Below are positions 13,801-25,800 of a stretch of DNA of 64,000 nt, piece by piece. This DNA comes from Argopecten irradians (lineage: Eukaryota; Mollusca; Bivalvia; Pectinida; Pectinidae). The stretch spans positions 17,671,255 to 17,735,254 of the forward strand of contig NC_091138.1 in assembly GCF_041381155.1 (NCBI RefSeq), in the 5' to 3' direction. Both the position numbers and the translations under genes were made by a program. How positions within the stretch are numbered: the first letter of the stretch is position 1; the number at the start of each line of letters is the position of its first letter. The notes beneath the pieces are model-generated. The model did not search any database and was not told the DNA's origin. It was given only the letters and a program-made list of their open reading frames with translations.

Positions 13801-15835
13801 TACATAAATAAATTATCAACAGCCATAATCATTTTCACTCATTTACCGTTAAAAAAGGATATTGTCAAAAGACTGGATAAAAAATAACGATCAATTTCAC
13901 AATACCAATGCTAAAAATAACGATCATTTTCACAATACCAATGCTAAAAATAACGATCATTTTCACAATACCAATGCTAAAAATAACGATCAATTTCACA
14001 ATACCAATGCTAAAGGTCATCATTATAAGACCATTATTATAGGACCTTTTCTCCATGTCAACAATATAAATAAGTTTTACACTGTCATCGCTAAAGGTCA
14101 TTACAACAAATTCAACAAATAAGTTTTCACAAGGTCAAAGATAATCACAAGAGTACCGGTAAGATAAATCTTAAAGACCATTAGAATAAGGTCAAGTATA
14201 GAGCTCAACAAGGTCACCGAATTCGGTCATAAGTAATTAGGGAAATTTCTTATTTTACATCTGTCTTTTGAATTCAGGATATAAAGAAGTCCTATCAACA
14301 ACTCCTCAAGAGTGTACATGATATGGATCGGCACCAGGAACAGACCAATCTAAAAGCAAAGAAAATGCAATTGGAAGAAGAAAACTTCAAACTGAAGAAA
14401 GTGGTCACTGATTATGAGGAAGATAACAACCATTTATTATCTACGGTATGCTTCTTATCAATATTTGTATTCCTTTTGACTATTAACATTTCTATTAATG
14501 CAGGCATTTTAAGATCCCAAAATGATGTGGATAAAGTATGATTTACCGTCTATTAGTCCCATTATATATTTTATGATATCACAAAAAATCATATCAAAAG
14601 ATGATGTCACAATCACAGGACGTTGGGACTAATCAATGATAAATTGTACTTTACCCACATCGTTTTGGGATCTTGAAACCCTTCTTTTGTAGATTTCTTT
14701 CACATCTTTAATTTTATATATTTTGATGCTGTATTTGTTGACACTCCTTCAAATGATTGTGTTGATATATTAGTCATTGTTTTGTTTCCTGCAGATTGAA
14801 GTTATCCAAAATAAGTTGTGTAAAGAGAGTGACAGGGCGATGCAGCTGGAGGCCACACTGAGAGAGGAACAGAGATGTCATGGTCTCAGCAAACATAATC
14901 TTTATGGGATGTATGGGAACCTCAAAACCAAGGTAGGACATCAAAAATATCAACCTTAGCAATTAAGCAGAATATGAAATGAAATTTCTTTTGAAATGGA
15001 ATGTAAGAACAACTGTTAGGGTATGGTATGAAATAAGCCTTTCATATACAGTAATACCTCTATCATCTTGGAATCTTGACCAACAAAATATAATGAATTA
15101 AACAGTTGTGTAAGTGGAGAGGAAAAAATATAGAGGCTAGACAGGGTTTCCGACCCAGAACCTCCGAACACTAATCTGATGCTCTACAGATTGTACTACC
15201 TGACTGTTGATGATCAGCTCAGTCCAATCCCACTACACTTTTTAATATCAATTTTAATAAACTACATATATGATCAAGTTTATATACTGTTCACTATGCA
15301 AACCTCAGGAGTAGCCTTAACATATTTTAATTTACGTTTCTGTCAGAAAATACTATATTTGCTCATTTAATGTCTTTGTTTATAGTACGATCGACTTGCC
15401 CACCAGAAAAACTTACTTGAGCAACGACTGGTGGCTGGAGGTTCAAGGCCCTTGGGGATGGAAGCGGCAGGAACACCGGATCGACATATCACACCACAGT
15501 CCTCCACAGAGTTGGAACCTACCCCTCCTGCTGAGGAAATTCACATTTATGAAAACGTTGCTAGGAATATTGAACCTTTACGAAACCAATCAGTTGACTC
15601 TAAGTTACCACATTTTCATGTTCCATCTGGTGATCCTGATCGAGTGATGTCGGTCCGGGAACCCGTGGAATCCACACATCCATACGATGACGATCTGCCA
15701 CAGAATAGATCCTCTACTGCTCAAAGTAATGTGCCCGTCGATACTCCACCGCAGTATCTTTGTAAACGGTGTCTTAATGAATTCGATGTAGAAATGGATT
15801 TTCTCTGTCATATTGAAAAATGTCTGATTGATTGA
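10853..15835 (+). CDS. Coiled-coil protein with C-terminal ubiquitin-binding-type zinc finger (CEP55/NEMO/optineurin-like)
   Basis: Six coding exons, all phase 0: 10853-11527, 12274-12615, 13257-13385, 14278-14445, 14795-14932 and 15386-15835, giving 633 residues. An in-frame TAA lies just upstream of the ATG. Most of the chain is charged, heptad-like helix (residues about 25-75, 205-260, 355-470) with Ser-rich linkers. The last residues hold C-x2-C-x12-H-x3-C (CKRC...HIEKC), the spacing of the NEMO and optineurin C-terminal finger; CEP55 ends in a similar finger. In those families the finger binds ubiquitin and the coiled coil dimerises, acting in midbody abscission (CEP55) or NF-kB/autophagy signalling (NEMO, OPTN). 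I do not see a clear UBAN motif or CEP55 EABR segment, so the exact orthology is open. Confidence 0.8.
11910..12190. repeat. Nested inverted repeats in intron 1 of the coiled-coil gene
   Basis: GTGAGACAGGCGAATATCAA... pairs with a diverged inverse ending GCCTCACCC (about 11917-12036). A second pair, CTCTTACCCT with AGGGTAAGAG, spans about 12069-12182. Probably MITE remains; no target duplication identified. Confidence 0.5.
12900..13149 (-). mobile_element. TTAA-family MITE, truncated, reversed
   Basis: Reverse-orientation copy of the family at 7782/19150/55368. It keeps the GTGGAGCATCT end followed by TTAA (13150-13153), but the other end is missing. Confidence 0.75.
13473..13769. mobile_element. 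Mutator-like MITE, copy B
   Basis: 297 bp from CATCCTCGATACTCCAGG to CTGGAGTATTGAGGATG, in an intron of the coiled-coil gene. The flanks GTCAGGATC and ATCAAGATC match at 7 of 9 positions, consistent with an aged 9-bp duplication. The middle is shared with 53503-53819. Confidence 0.8.
13878..14013. repeat. 33-bp tandem repeat, 4 copies
   Basis: Unit AAAAATAACGATCAATTTCA plus CAATACCAATGCT. The frame stays open because 33 is a multiple of 3; it lies in an intron, so it is not taken as coding. Confidence 0.85.
14511..14676. mobile_element. Inverted-repeat MITE in the coiled-coil gene
   Basis: AAGATCCCAAAATGATGTGG on the left pairs with an inverse about 150 bp away (CCCACATCGTTTTGGGATCTT region); the matching continues inward through TAGTCCCA/TGGGACTA. 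Non-coding. Confidence 0.6.
15130..15240 (-). repeat. tRNA-like SINE fragment, minus strand
   Basis: Reverse complement reads GTAGTACAATCTGTAGAGCA (A-box-like) followed by GGTTCTGGGTCGGAAACC (B-box-like). Confidence 0.45.
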
Positions 15836-16150
15836 CACTTGCAATGGTGTATATGATCGCGAGAATTTATGCATGCTTTTGATATGTGAAGACTTGAGTT
15901 CAGCGGATTAATATTATTCTAACTTTCGCTTTTATATTCTGTGCCTGTATGTGGATTGATTTTTTTAAAGGATTGTTTTGTGTTCAGTTCTAAACTGTGC
16001 AAAATAGGTCAGTGTATAAAGACTACGGAATGTTCTGGAAGGGTATAAATGTTTTGTGAGGAGTGTTTGTTTTGGAATATTTTGGGTGGCGTTTTGATCA
16101 ATATTAATAATTTATTTGAAAGACTTCATATTAATGAATAACTCTAGGTT

Positions 16151-16156
16151 AATAAA
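16151..16156 (+). terminator. Poly(A) signal of the coiled-coil gene
   Basis: AATAAA 316 bases after the stop codon at 15833-15835. Best candidate for the transcript end. Confidence 0.55.
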
Positions 16157-16721
16157 TGTTGTCTCCATTAACTCTTGCAAAATGTCATTAAGTTACTGTG
16201 AAGCAGTAATTCTGGTTCAACCTTGTAATGTAGATCATACCAATACATACTCCTTCAAATATCACGACAATTGGTCACTTGACTGTTAGTATATTTACCT
16301 ATGACCTTGAAGGCAGTAAAAAGGTATATGAAATTTCAGACAATATGCTAGGAAAGTGATATCTTGAGATAAATTTGGACACTAGTTAATTGAAAGGCTA
16401 GTTCATTGAAGTGCTAAGTAAAGCCTGCTTCTGTGAGTGTATTTTCTGTCCTGTTTTACACTGTGTAGTTTCAAGATGTTTGTTATGAGATAAGCTTTTA
16501 CCTTTTGATCAATTAACTCATTAATGACCTACAACTAATTGTTAAACATATAATTTTAGAATCACAAGGTTTTTGTGGAATGATTAAACCCTAGCAAATC
16601 ACTGTCTTCACTTGCTATGATCAAGCTAATGATGATTAAACTAGTATATATTTTAATCAATAAACGTTTTAACTTTCAAATTTTTCATGTAGTGTTGCTG
16701 TTATCACTTCTATGTACACGA

Positions 16722-16886
16722 TACAGTAAAGCCTTAGCAACCACTATGTATCAAGACCACCTGCTTAATAAGACCACTTTTCCAAGGTCTCAAATGACAA
16801 ATTTCAACAAAATTCAGCATGTGTATAACGACCATTTGTCTATAAAGGTAATATTCCTTGTCCCTTTATAGACAGATTTGACTGTA
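16722..16886 (+). repeat. Dispersed repeat family, copy 1
   Basis: Shares the order 'CTTAATAAGACCACTTTTCC ... TATAAAG ... TTTATAGACAGATTTGACTG' with copies at 27653-27812 and 45527-45706 and fragments at 33958-34050 and 39050-39108. Confidence 0.7.
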
Positions 16887-17139
16887 TTCCAAAGCAAATA
16901 TGACTTAGCCTTTTGTTTTATGGCATTATCCTCATTCGGCAAAGATTCTTTAAGTATGAGGTCATTATAAGAAAAAGGCTAGGTAAAAGAAAATAATTTT
17001 AATGAGTAAAAATATGTACATAAAAATTAACACAGATAACAAGTAAAGATGCTGAACAATTGCATTTCAATAAGTTAATCATACAGAGTGTACATTAGGA
17101 GACAGAGTAAACACCGGTATCTTGGTGGTATTATTAGTT

Positions 17140-17225
17140 CAGTAAAACACATCTATAATGAACATGTTTACAACAAAAAGTACTATCATTAGCCCCCTGA
17201 GGTTCGTTATAACCATGTTTTACTG
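17140..17225. mobile_element. Small TIR element (CAGTAAAACA family)
   Basis: Starts CAGTAAAACACATC and ends CCATGTTTTACTG. A longer relative lies at 41369-41554. Confidence 0.55.
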
Positions 17226-17577
17226 TAATATTTTATCCGATTTCTGTAAGATGATAATTGTCCTTTAAGTATCTTTCTTTGTATAAATCATACAACTAAA
17301 AGGGAAATAAGTATCCATGAAGACTTATACATTGTATGTATATATAAGAAATAATACCAATTTACTATCTGTAACTCATTAATCTAATATAACTAGACTT
17401 TCTGTCTTCCATTTCCTGTTAAATAAGTTTCAAATTTGATAATAAACTTTTGTGTTCTGTTTTTGCATATAACAGAGTTATGTGCCAGCTTGTGGGTATT
17501 GATTAAAACTGAACAACATGGGGCAATACACATAATACAATCTGAACGACATCGGGCATGACACATAATACATTGTG

Positions 17578-17884
17578 ATTTATCTCCCCTCAGTCGCTCC
17601 GGTTGGGTATTGATTGTGACATTGTGGCCGTTTTCGATTATACGGTTTGACTGGTTGGACCTAGTTGTTTGTTTATTAATTAAAGACGGACCTGGTGATT
17701 TTATATTGTTTTCAGACGAGCCTTGACAAGGCTATCACAGGCATGTATAATAAACTGCAGGTCCGTCAGGATTTATACTTGAAATAATGACTTTAACCAA
17801 CAGTCGAACCGGTTGTTCCGAATAAACAAAAAACGGCCTGTGTTTGTGAGCATAATGATATCTACTCTTCAAGGGAGATAACTC
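17578..17884. mobile_element. GTTATCTCCC-type MITE hosting a second MITE
   Basis: Outer ends TTATCTCCCC and GGGAGATAACT. With the inner element removed, the text matches the relative at 47047-47184 (GGTATTGAGTGTGACGTCAT, TGTTTGTGAGCGTAATG). Confidence 0.7.
17626..17838. mobile_element. GGCCGTTTTCG MITE with 3-bp target duplication, copy 1
   Basis: 213 bp, ends GGCCGTTTT and AAAACGGCC with long imperfect inverted arms. Flanked by TGT on both sides. Nested inside the element 17578-17884. A 3-bp duplication suggests PIF/Harbinger or CACTA transposase (inference). Confidence 0.85.
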
Positions 17885-18770
17885 AGTAATATATAAAGAC
17901 GGCCTAATGAGTAAAGGGATTTGTATTCCTATTGAGTTTGATAATCCTCTGCCCTCATTAAGTGAATACCACTAGAAACCAATACAGGAAGAAATGAAAT
18001 TAAGATTGAAAAAAAAAATCAGATAGCATTGATTGGTAGTACAGAACGACAAGCTACAGATTATATAGACAGAGAACACAGTCATTAGAGTATGAAAGAT
18101 GGTTAATCAGAATCTGTTGAAAGTTGGATGAATATGTTAAACCATCGTTGGAGACCCACGGCTGATTGTACTACACTACACTACGCTAAGTAGTGTTAAG
18201 TGCGATCACCTGTGAGTCTCTGACGATGATGAGTAAGCCAGCTAGTACCATGTTGACACAGTAACCCGTCGCTACAGGACTCTGTATTACATACATGTAT
18301 CAACTGGCCCTCCAGTACAAATGCCCCAGAACACCTTGTTAAGAGCTGTGTTTATCAAAACAGTATTACACAGTTTTTTGGGTTTTTTTTTTATTGAAAA
18401 CTGAACACATTTACACTTGTTAAATTGTTATTAGTAAAAATGTATACATATATATGCGAACATTTGAGTATGTTTGAAAATTCTGTTAACACTATCTAAT
18501 GGTAAACAATTAACAAATCATTGCTTTAATATCTCAACTGATATGGCAGGTTTCATATCATTGTTTCAAGATTTAAGCTCAGGGGTGTTGCCATTATGAA
18601 ATGGTGCTATTGATCAAATAGATCTTCTCTTCCATTCTGATGTTGGAGGAGTGTGTGGGGATTTCAGGGGGTGGGGCGGGGCAAAACCATGAAAACATGA
18701 AGCTGAGATCATTGTTAATCTGGGCCCAGATCAATATTCTTTAATCAAAATTCTTCATAGTAAAGTATTA

Positions 18771-18985
18771 CCATTGGGAATAATTCACATACCACATGAT
18801 AGCCGATGATGTTTGTGCAGTACTTGTATCTCCAGTGGTGATGGAACGTAACTATTTGAAATTTTCCCGCTGAAATGAGGTTAGCGTGGAATATCATCAT
18901 TTGATGTCATTCTATCACCAATAGACACAATAGTCCCGCACAAACGTTACGGGTATCACATGGTACTTGAATTATTCCCATTAGG
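18771..18985. mobile_element. CCATTGGGAATAATTCA inverted-repeat MITE
   Basis: Arms of roughly 48 bp: CCATTGGGAATAATTCA... pairs with ...TGAATTATTCCCATTAGG. 215 bp, no ORF. Confidence 0.7.
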
Positions 18986-19039
18986 TAAATGGAGAAATTT
19001 AGCTTAAGGAACTTTGATGAAAGTAGAGCCAGATACAGT

Positions 19040-19815
19040 ACAAAGGTATCTTTATCCCATACATTAATAAAGATACCAGGTATATATCTTTAATCTCATA
19101 TATTAAAGTTACCAGGTATATACACTGTATCTTTAATCTCATAAATTAAAGATGCTCCACCGCTGACAAATGGTATTTTTTCACTTTTAAAAACAGGAGC
19201 AGACGATTTAGTTTTCTTCAGTTACAAAAGTTACTTACTTGAGACCATTACCACCATTGAAAAGTTTGAGCTTCTAATTTTACTTCACGTTAAAAACATA
19301 AAAAATAATTAATTGCATCCCGAAAAAATTCCGTGCCACTATATCCTATATGGAATGAAGTACTGATTGCGCATGCACCAAAGACGAAGTAAATTATTTT
19401 ATATTATTTTTTGTGTTAATTATATATATATACGCGATTAAACACCAATTATTGTTCAAATGATGAATATCATTTATGCTCTGTAGGCGGTGGAGCATCT
19501 TTAATAAAGATACCAGGTATATATCTTTAATCTCATATATTAAAGTTACCAGGTATATACACTGTATCTTTAATCTCATAAATTAATAAAGTTACAAGGT
19601 ATGAATCTTTAATCTCATATATTAAAGTTACCAGGTATATACACTGTATCTTTAATCTCATTAATTAATAAAGATACCAGGTATATATCTTTAATCCTGT
19701 GCATCATTAACCTTATCAGGTATATACCAGGTATATACCAGGTATATATTTTTATCTTAAATCTCATGCATCGTTAAAGTTACCAGATAATTATATATAT
19801 GTTTAATCTCATGGT
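19040..19815. repeat. Minisatellite around TACCAGGTATATA, split by a MITE
   Basis: Degenerate units of about 35-45 bp (AAAGTTACCAGGTATATACA, then CTGTATCTTTAATCTCATA). A TTAA MITE occupies 19150-19500; a sister unit near 19574 still has the empty site CTCATAAATTAATAAAG. Confidence 0.8.
19150..19500 (+). mobile_element. TTAA-family MITE, copy 2
   Basis: 351 bp from AGATGCTCCACCGC to GCGGTGGAGCATCT, flanked by TTAA (19146-19149 and 19501-19504). Best-preserved ends of the family here. Confidence 0.9.
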
Positions 19816-19821
19816 ACATCA

Positions 19822-22800
19822 TTATAGATAAGTGTCTTCAGTCTCCTGAGCTACTTGAATGTGTTGGTTGGTATTTCTTGTGGTGAGAATCTTCAGTAAA
19901 TCCCGTCTCCCTAGTATTTCTAGCATATTTATGAGTTCGTCATGACAACATACAGGCACTGCTCTGCGTGATTGTTTTGACAGCAGCATCCAATAAGAAA
20001 GCAGTATGAACATTGGCCACTCCCGGTAGGTGTAACAAAAGTGCTGGAGTATTTCTATATCTCGAAAGTTGAGTTCTAAACAAAAGATATATTACACGAT
20101 TTTAAAAAGAAAAATATACCAGTTACATGTATTTTTTTCAATTTCATAGGAGAATGAATTTGCGTACAAATGGATATAATAAAAAAGAAACCAATCATAA
20201 AGTCAGATTTAGTGTGAAAATAAGTTTAAATTAATTATCAAAGCAATAAAGTATTGAATGGAAATTTATTAGCCACCAACGACCAGAAAGATTAGAATCT
20301 AATTACTGAGTAATGCAGCGAAGTCCTTCCAGTCCTTGGCTCGGATATGGAGAGTGTTCACATCCAGGTGAATGAACAGAGCAAGAAGTTGTTCCCAAGT
20401 CACATCTAATGTTGCCATCAAGTCGGACTTCCTCAACTTGGACTCAAAGGCTGCATGGATGCACACACACATCTGAAAACATTGAGGTATCAATAGTGTT
20501 ATAGTACTGTAAGGAAAGGAAGTAAAGAGAACTAAAAGTCAAACTAGAAATCCATAGGACCATGATACTATATAGTGGGGTAAATATTTTCTGCAGTTTT
20601 CTATTCAGGGCGTATTTGCGGAGGTAAATATTTTCTGTTGTTTCCTATACAGGGCGTATTCGCAGAGATACATATTTTCTGCAGTTAATTCCTATATAGG
20701 GTGTAATCGCAGAGGTAAATATTTTCTGCAGTTTCCTATACAGGGTGTATTCGTGGAGGTAAACTTTTTTTTGCAGTTTCCTATATAGGGCGTATTCACG
20801 TAGGTAAATATTTTCTGCAGTTTCCTATACAGGGTGTATTGGCATAGGTAAGGGCGTATTAACGGAAGTAAATATTTTCTGCAGTTTCCTATACAGAGCG
20901 TATTCGCGGAGGTTAATATTTTCTGTAGTTTCCTATACAGGGCGTATTCGTGGAGGTAAATGTTTTCTGCTCTTTCCTATACAGGGCGTATTAGTGGAGG
21001 TAAATATTTTCTGCAGTTTCCTATACAGGGCGTTTTGGTGGAGGTAAATGTTTTCTGCTCTTTCCTATACAGGGCGTATTAGTGGAGGTAAATATTTTCT
21101 GCAGTTTTCTATTCAGGGCGTATTTGCGGAGGTAAATATTTTCTGTTGTTTCCTATACAGGGCGTATTCGCAGAGATACATATTTTCTGCAGTTAATTCC
21201 TATATAGGGTGTAATCGCAGAGGTAAATATTTTCTGCAGTTTCCTATACAGGGTGTATTCGTGGAGGTAAACTTTTTTTTGCAGTTTCCTATATAGGGCG
21301 TATTCACGTAGGTAAATATTTTCTGCAGTTTCCTATACAGGGTGTATTGGCATAGGTAAGGGCGTATTAACGGAAGTAAATATTTTCTGCAGTTTCCTAT
21401 ACAGAGCGTATTCGCGGAGGTTAATATTTTCTGTAGTTTCCTATACAGGGCGTATTCGTGGAGGTAAATGTTTTCTGCTCTTTCCTATACAGGGCGTATT
21501 AGTGGAGGTAAATATTTTCTGCAGTTTCCTATACAGGGCGTTTTGGTGGAGGTAAATATTTTCTGCAGTTTCCTATACAGAGTGTATTTGCATGGGTAAA
21601 TATTTTCTGCAGTTTCCTATATAGGGCGTATTCGTGGAGGTAAATATTTTCTGCAGTTTCCTATACAGGGTGTATTCGCGGAGGTTAATATTTTCTGCAG
21701 TTTCATATACAGGGCTTATTCGTGGAGGTAAATATTTTCAGCAGTTTCCTATACAGGGTGTATTCGTGGAGGTAAACATTTTTTTTTGCAGTTTCCTATA
21801 TAAGGCGTATTCACGTAGGTAAATATTTTCTGCAGTTGCCTATATAGGGCGTATTCGCGTAGGTTAATATTTTCTGCAGTTTCCTATATAGGGCAAATTA
21901 GCGTAGGTAAATATTTTCTGCAGTTTCCTATACAGAGTGTATTCACGTAGGTAAATATTTTCTGCAGTTTCCTATACAGAGCATATTCGCATAGGTAAAT
22001 ATTTTCTGCAGTTTCCTATACAGAGCGTATTCGTGGAGGTAAATATTTTCTGAAGTTTCCTATACAGGGTGTATTTGTGGAGGTAAATATTTCCTGCAGT
22101 TTCCTATACAGAGCATATCCGCGTAGGTAAATATTTTCTGCAGTTTCCTATATAGGGCGTATTCGTGGAGGTAAATATTTTCTGCAGTCTCCTATACAGA
22201 GTATATTCTCGTAGGTAAATATTTTCTGCAGTTTCCTATTTAGGGCGTATTCGCGTAGGTAAATATTTTCTGCAGTTTCCTATATAGGGCGTATTCGTGG
22301 AGGTAAATGTTTTCTGCAGTTTCCTATACAGAGCGTATTCGTGGAGGTAAATATTTTCTGAAGTTTCCTATACAGGGCGTATTCCTGGAGGTTAAATTTC
22401 ACAACACACCGATTCCTATTATTCTTTAAAGTATTGATCTTAGGTCCATCAATGAGTATGGAAATATGGGGGTTAAATGTATTTCAAATTTTTAAATTAC
22501 ACCCATACTATTTCAAAGGAGAGCAAATCCAAATTTCATCAGATTGACTATATAGCTTGTCTATAAATAGTAAATACTGATAAAGGACTCCACTATAGCT
22601 TACCTTTGTGTTCCAGTAAATATCATCTCCGGATTCGCACGACGACTCATCATCAACTGGGATATTTAACTGTCCACATTGATCATCAGGACTCCAAACT
22701 TCCTTTGGTTGTGTGGAATTTTCACCTAGTCTTTATAAATAAGAATGATTTTATATAATATATATATACAGTATATACAATGATCAAAATAACCAGCTTA

Positions 22801-25800
22801 TGACATTCACACCATAATTATAACCAGCTATTTATTATACATGTCATTTTTTTGTTTTGTTGTACCTTTATATAAGCAGGTTATTTTTGCAGGTCAAAAT
22901 TTGTGATTTTGACAAATAATTTGGCTATAAGGGTACAAGTAAGTATATTTCATGAATTTCTAAATACTTCACAGATGTCCTGCAAAATTAAAGATCTTTC
23001 CTGCAAAGGAATATACAATTATAGCATTATGATGAGGTTGATGCATGTTTTTATTGACCAAAGAAAATTATCGACCGAGGATGTAGTCTGAGGTTGAAAA
23101 TAATTTGTCTTTGTTCAATAAAAACATGCATCGACCGAATTCCAAATGCTACAATTTTTTTATTATTTTACTTGGTTTTTCTTAACAAGCAATAAATAAA
23201 AAGACATAAAACAATCTAGTGTATACATTATACATCTGCATTTGTATTTCAGGATATATTACCAGAAATTTAATGAGGAAATATCAAAATGATCATATCA
23301 ATAATAAGAGGATTTAGATAAGTTTTCCTATTAATCCCGATTTCCAGATACATGTACAGTAGCATATGGCGAATGCATCATCATACTTCAGTTTTCATAT
23401 AGTTTTCAACATCCATTAAACGACGTCTATAGTTTATATTACTGTCTTAATAAAAGTACTGCTCTTACGTGTGTCATAATTACATCTTTGTATTTGTAGC
23501 TCCGACGTTGCTTAGAATGTTTCATTTCTCATTAAGACTACTGACAGAGAGGTAAACCCGTCTGTCTATCATTCGCTGTGTTTGATGGTTATGTTTTACC
23601 AACAAAACTGGCAACAATACAGCTAGATTAATAACAAATTTAAGGACAAACCTGGTATAAATCTTGTCCATACTCCGTCTTTTGAAACCTTTATCGAACC
23701 ACTGCTCATGGTTTTTCATTGCTGTGACATCTACGTCCCCGAACTCTGAGCTAAGACGACTCCGTCGGCTGTTCCTGAAAAGACTAGAAGGGTAGTGACC
23801 CGGTACCCAGCCAATGTTACAGTAGTATATACTGTTGTAACTTCCATCCTCGTGGGCACTTTTGGAGTGCGCCTTACGATACTCCTCGTTCACATACACA
23901 TAATTTTTGTAACTAGTTGTGGGAGTTAGGTACATGTCATTCATGCTCTCAGATCGTACTAAACGTTTGACTCGGGGAGGAACAGGTGCAGGGTATTCAT
24001 TACGGTCATCATTCTCCTCCGCTTCCCTGAACATAAGTAGGTGAGGGAGATGGGGTGAGGGTGGTTCCTCTGAATCCTCTTCATCTTCTTCACTCGGTAC
24101 ATCTATATTGTCTATAATCCAGCTGAGGACACGACTAGGGGCTGGCAGCCTCCCCATCAGGACCCCCTCCACCTTCATCTTGATCTCCTCTCCCAGTCCT
24201 GTCTTCACCCTCATACAATTCACTGTGTGGAAGTCTACAAAGGTGAGCAAAGGGGAATACCGATAATATATTTACTGAAATGGACATTGAGGTAGTATCT
24301 GTATCAGTTATATTATATATGAATAAGTACTCAGTCTTTGCATATTACAGAGCTATGACCTTTCCAGGAATGTGTCGATTATGTTGTCAATATTTTGTGA
24401 TCAAAACTTAAGTTGCTCTATCTGCAAAATATGACGTTACACTTTGAAAAATTCAATACCTTCCTGTAATGGAATATGCTGTATCTGTAATATGCAAAAA
24501 TGGAATAGTCTGAATTAAGTGATCTATGATCTATAACCTTAGCCCGAGATGCTAGGTTGGGGAGTCATACACTGATACAGGAAGCTTGATTATGTAATTA
24601 TGTAAATTAACACCGTCATAAGCTCTAATGGCTTCTGGAGTCTTAAACATGAACAAGTTTTATGTCCAATTAAGTAACATTAATAACATGTAGGAGTGAA
24701 TTTCAGAGGGCTCATTGTGCCAGTGTTAGTTTAAGCGTGACTTGAACGAGTTCAGTGTCATTGTGAATACCACATTTTCAGGCAGACTGGTTCATGTATT
24801 CACTATACTGTTGAATTTTTTTTTGTGACATTTAATCTAGCCATGTTCTTCAGAATCTTTTTGGAGTGCCCTCTGGTGGCAGTAACAGCTAGGAGACATT
24901 GTTAAGAGTTTGTCCTTATTCACAATATTGATCGTTGAATGAGTTAAAATTCAGTCCAGATATTTTGAAGAAGTCAATCATTGATGGTCAAATGACACAC
25001 ATGATAACACAAAATTAGAGCATAAAGAAAATTAAGAAATCCCCCTATACATGTAGTTCTTTGGACTATAGGCATGTTTGTCTGATGTCAAGTCAACTAA
25101 TAATAATGGGGAGCTGACAGTACTTACCAATAGACCACACACACGGCTGCCTTGAAGCAATTTCCAGCACGCTGTTGTCATCATTGTATGCAACAGTGAT
25201 GTCAGGGTTGTTTCTACTGAGTTGAAGGAAGTACAGAATCTCAAGTTTATGATTTACTAAACACAGATTTTGTGACGTGAGCAAAAGTCTTAACTTGTCT
25301 GAAGGTGAGAATCTTTCGTCTACAACTTTGTCCACAAACCAAGAAAAGCATGGCCCTAAAACAAAGATAAATATGGTTATAGAATTAAGAAATTAGGATA
25401 TGCCATTTTATTACAAGTACACACAGGCAATATTTTTACACATGAAATTCATGTGAAAATTTCTTGTGAACAAAGGAAAAAACATGAATTTCACATGAAA
25501 AAATTTCACATTTCTCTGGTAATTTGAAGTTAAATTCACATAGATTTTATGTGAAGTTTTTCACATGAATTTCATTAATTTCACGTAATATTGTAATATT
25601 TCTTCACCTAAAATTCACACATGAATTTCATGTGAATCAGGGCAAAAAAGTAAATTTCACATGAACATTTTCACATTGATTTCATGTTAAATTCACATGA
25701 AATTTTTAATGTGAAAATTTTCATGTGAAGGAAATATTCACATAAAATTCATGTGAATTTAACTTGAAAATTTGAAATATGTCTGTTAGACATTAAGTGC

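Larger units (their letters stand above)
15836..19821. other. Tail-to-tail intergenic region
   Basis: Between convergent genes. It contains dispersed repeats (16722-16886, 17140-17225), nested MITEs (17578-17884), an inverted-repeat MITE (18771-18985) and a minisatellite split by a MITE (19040-19815). No additional gene is supported; the short ORFs at 16617-16871 fall in repeat sequence. Confidence 0.7.

Noticed and set aside
21048-21822. ORFs of 62-82 residues with FSAVSYTG-like repeats
   Set aside because: Translations of the 44-bp satellite.
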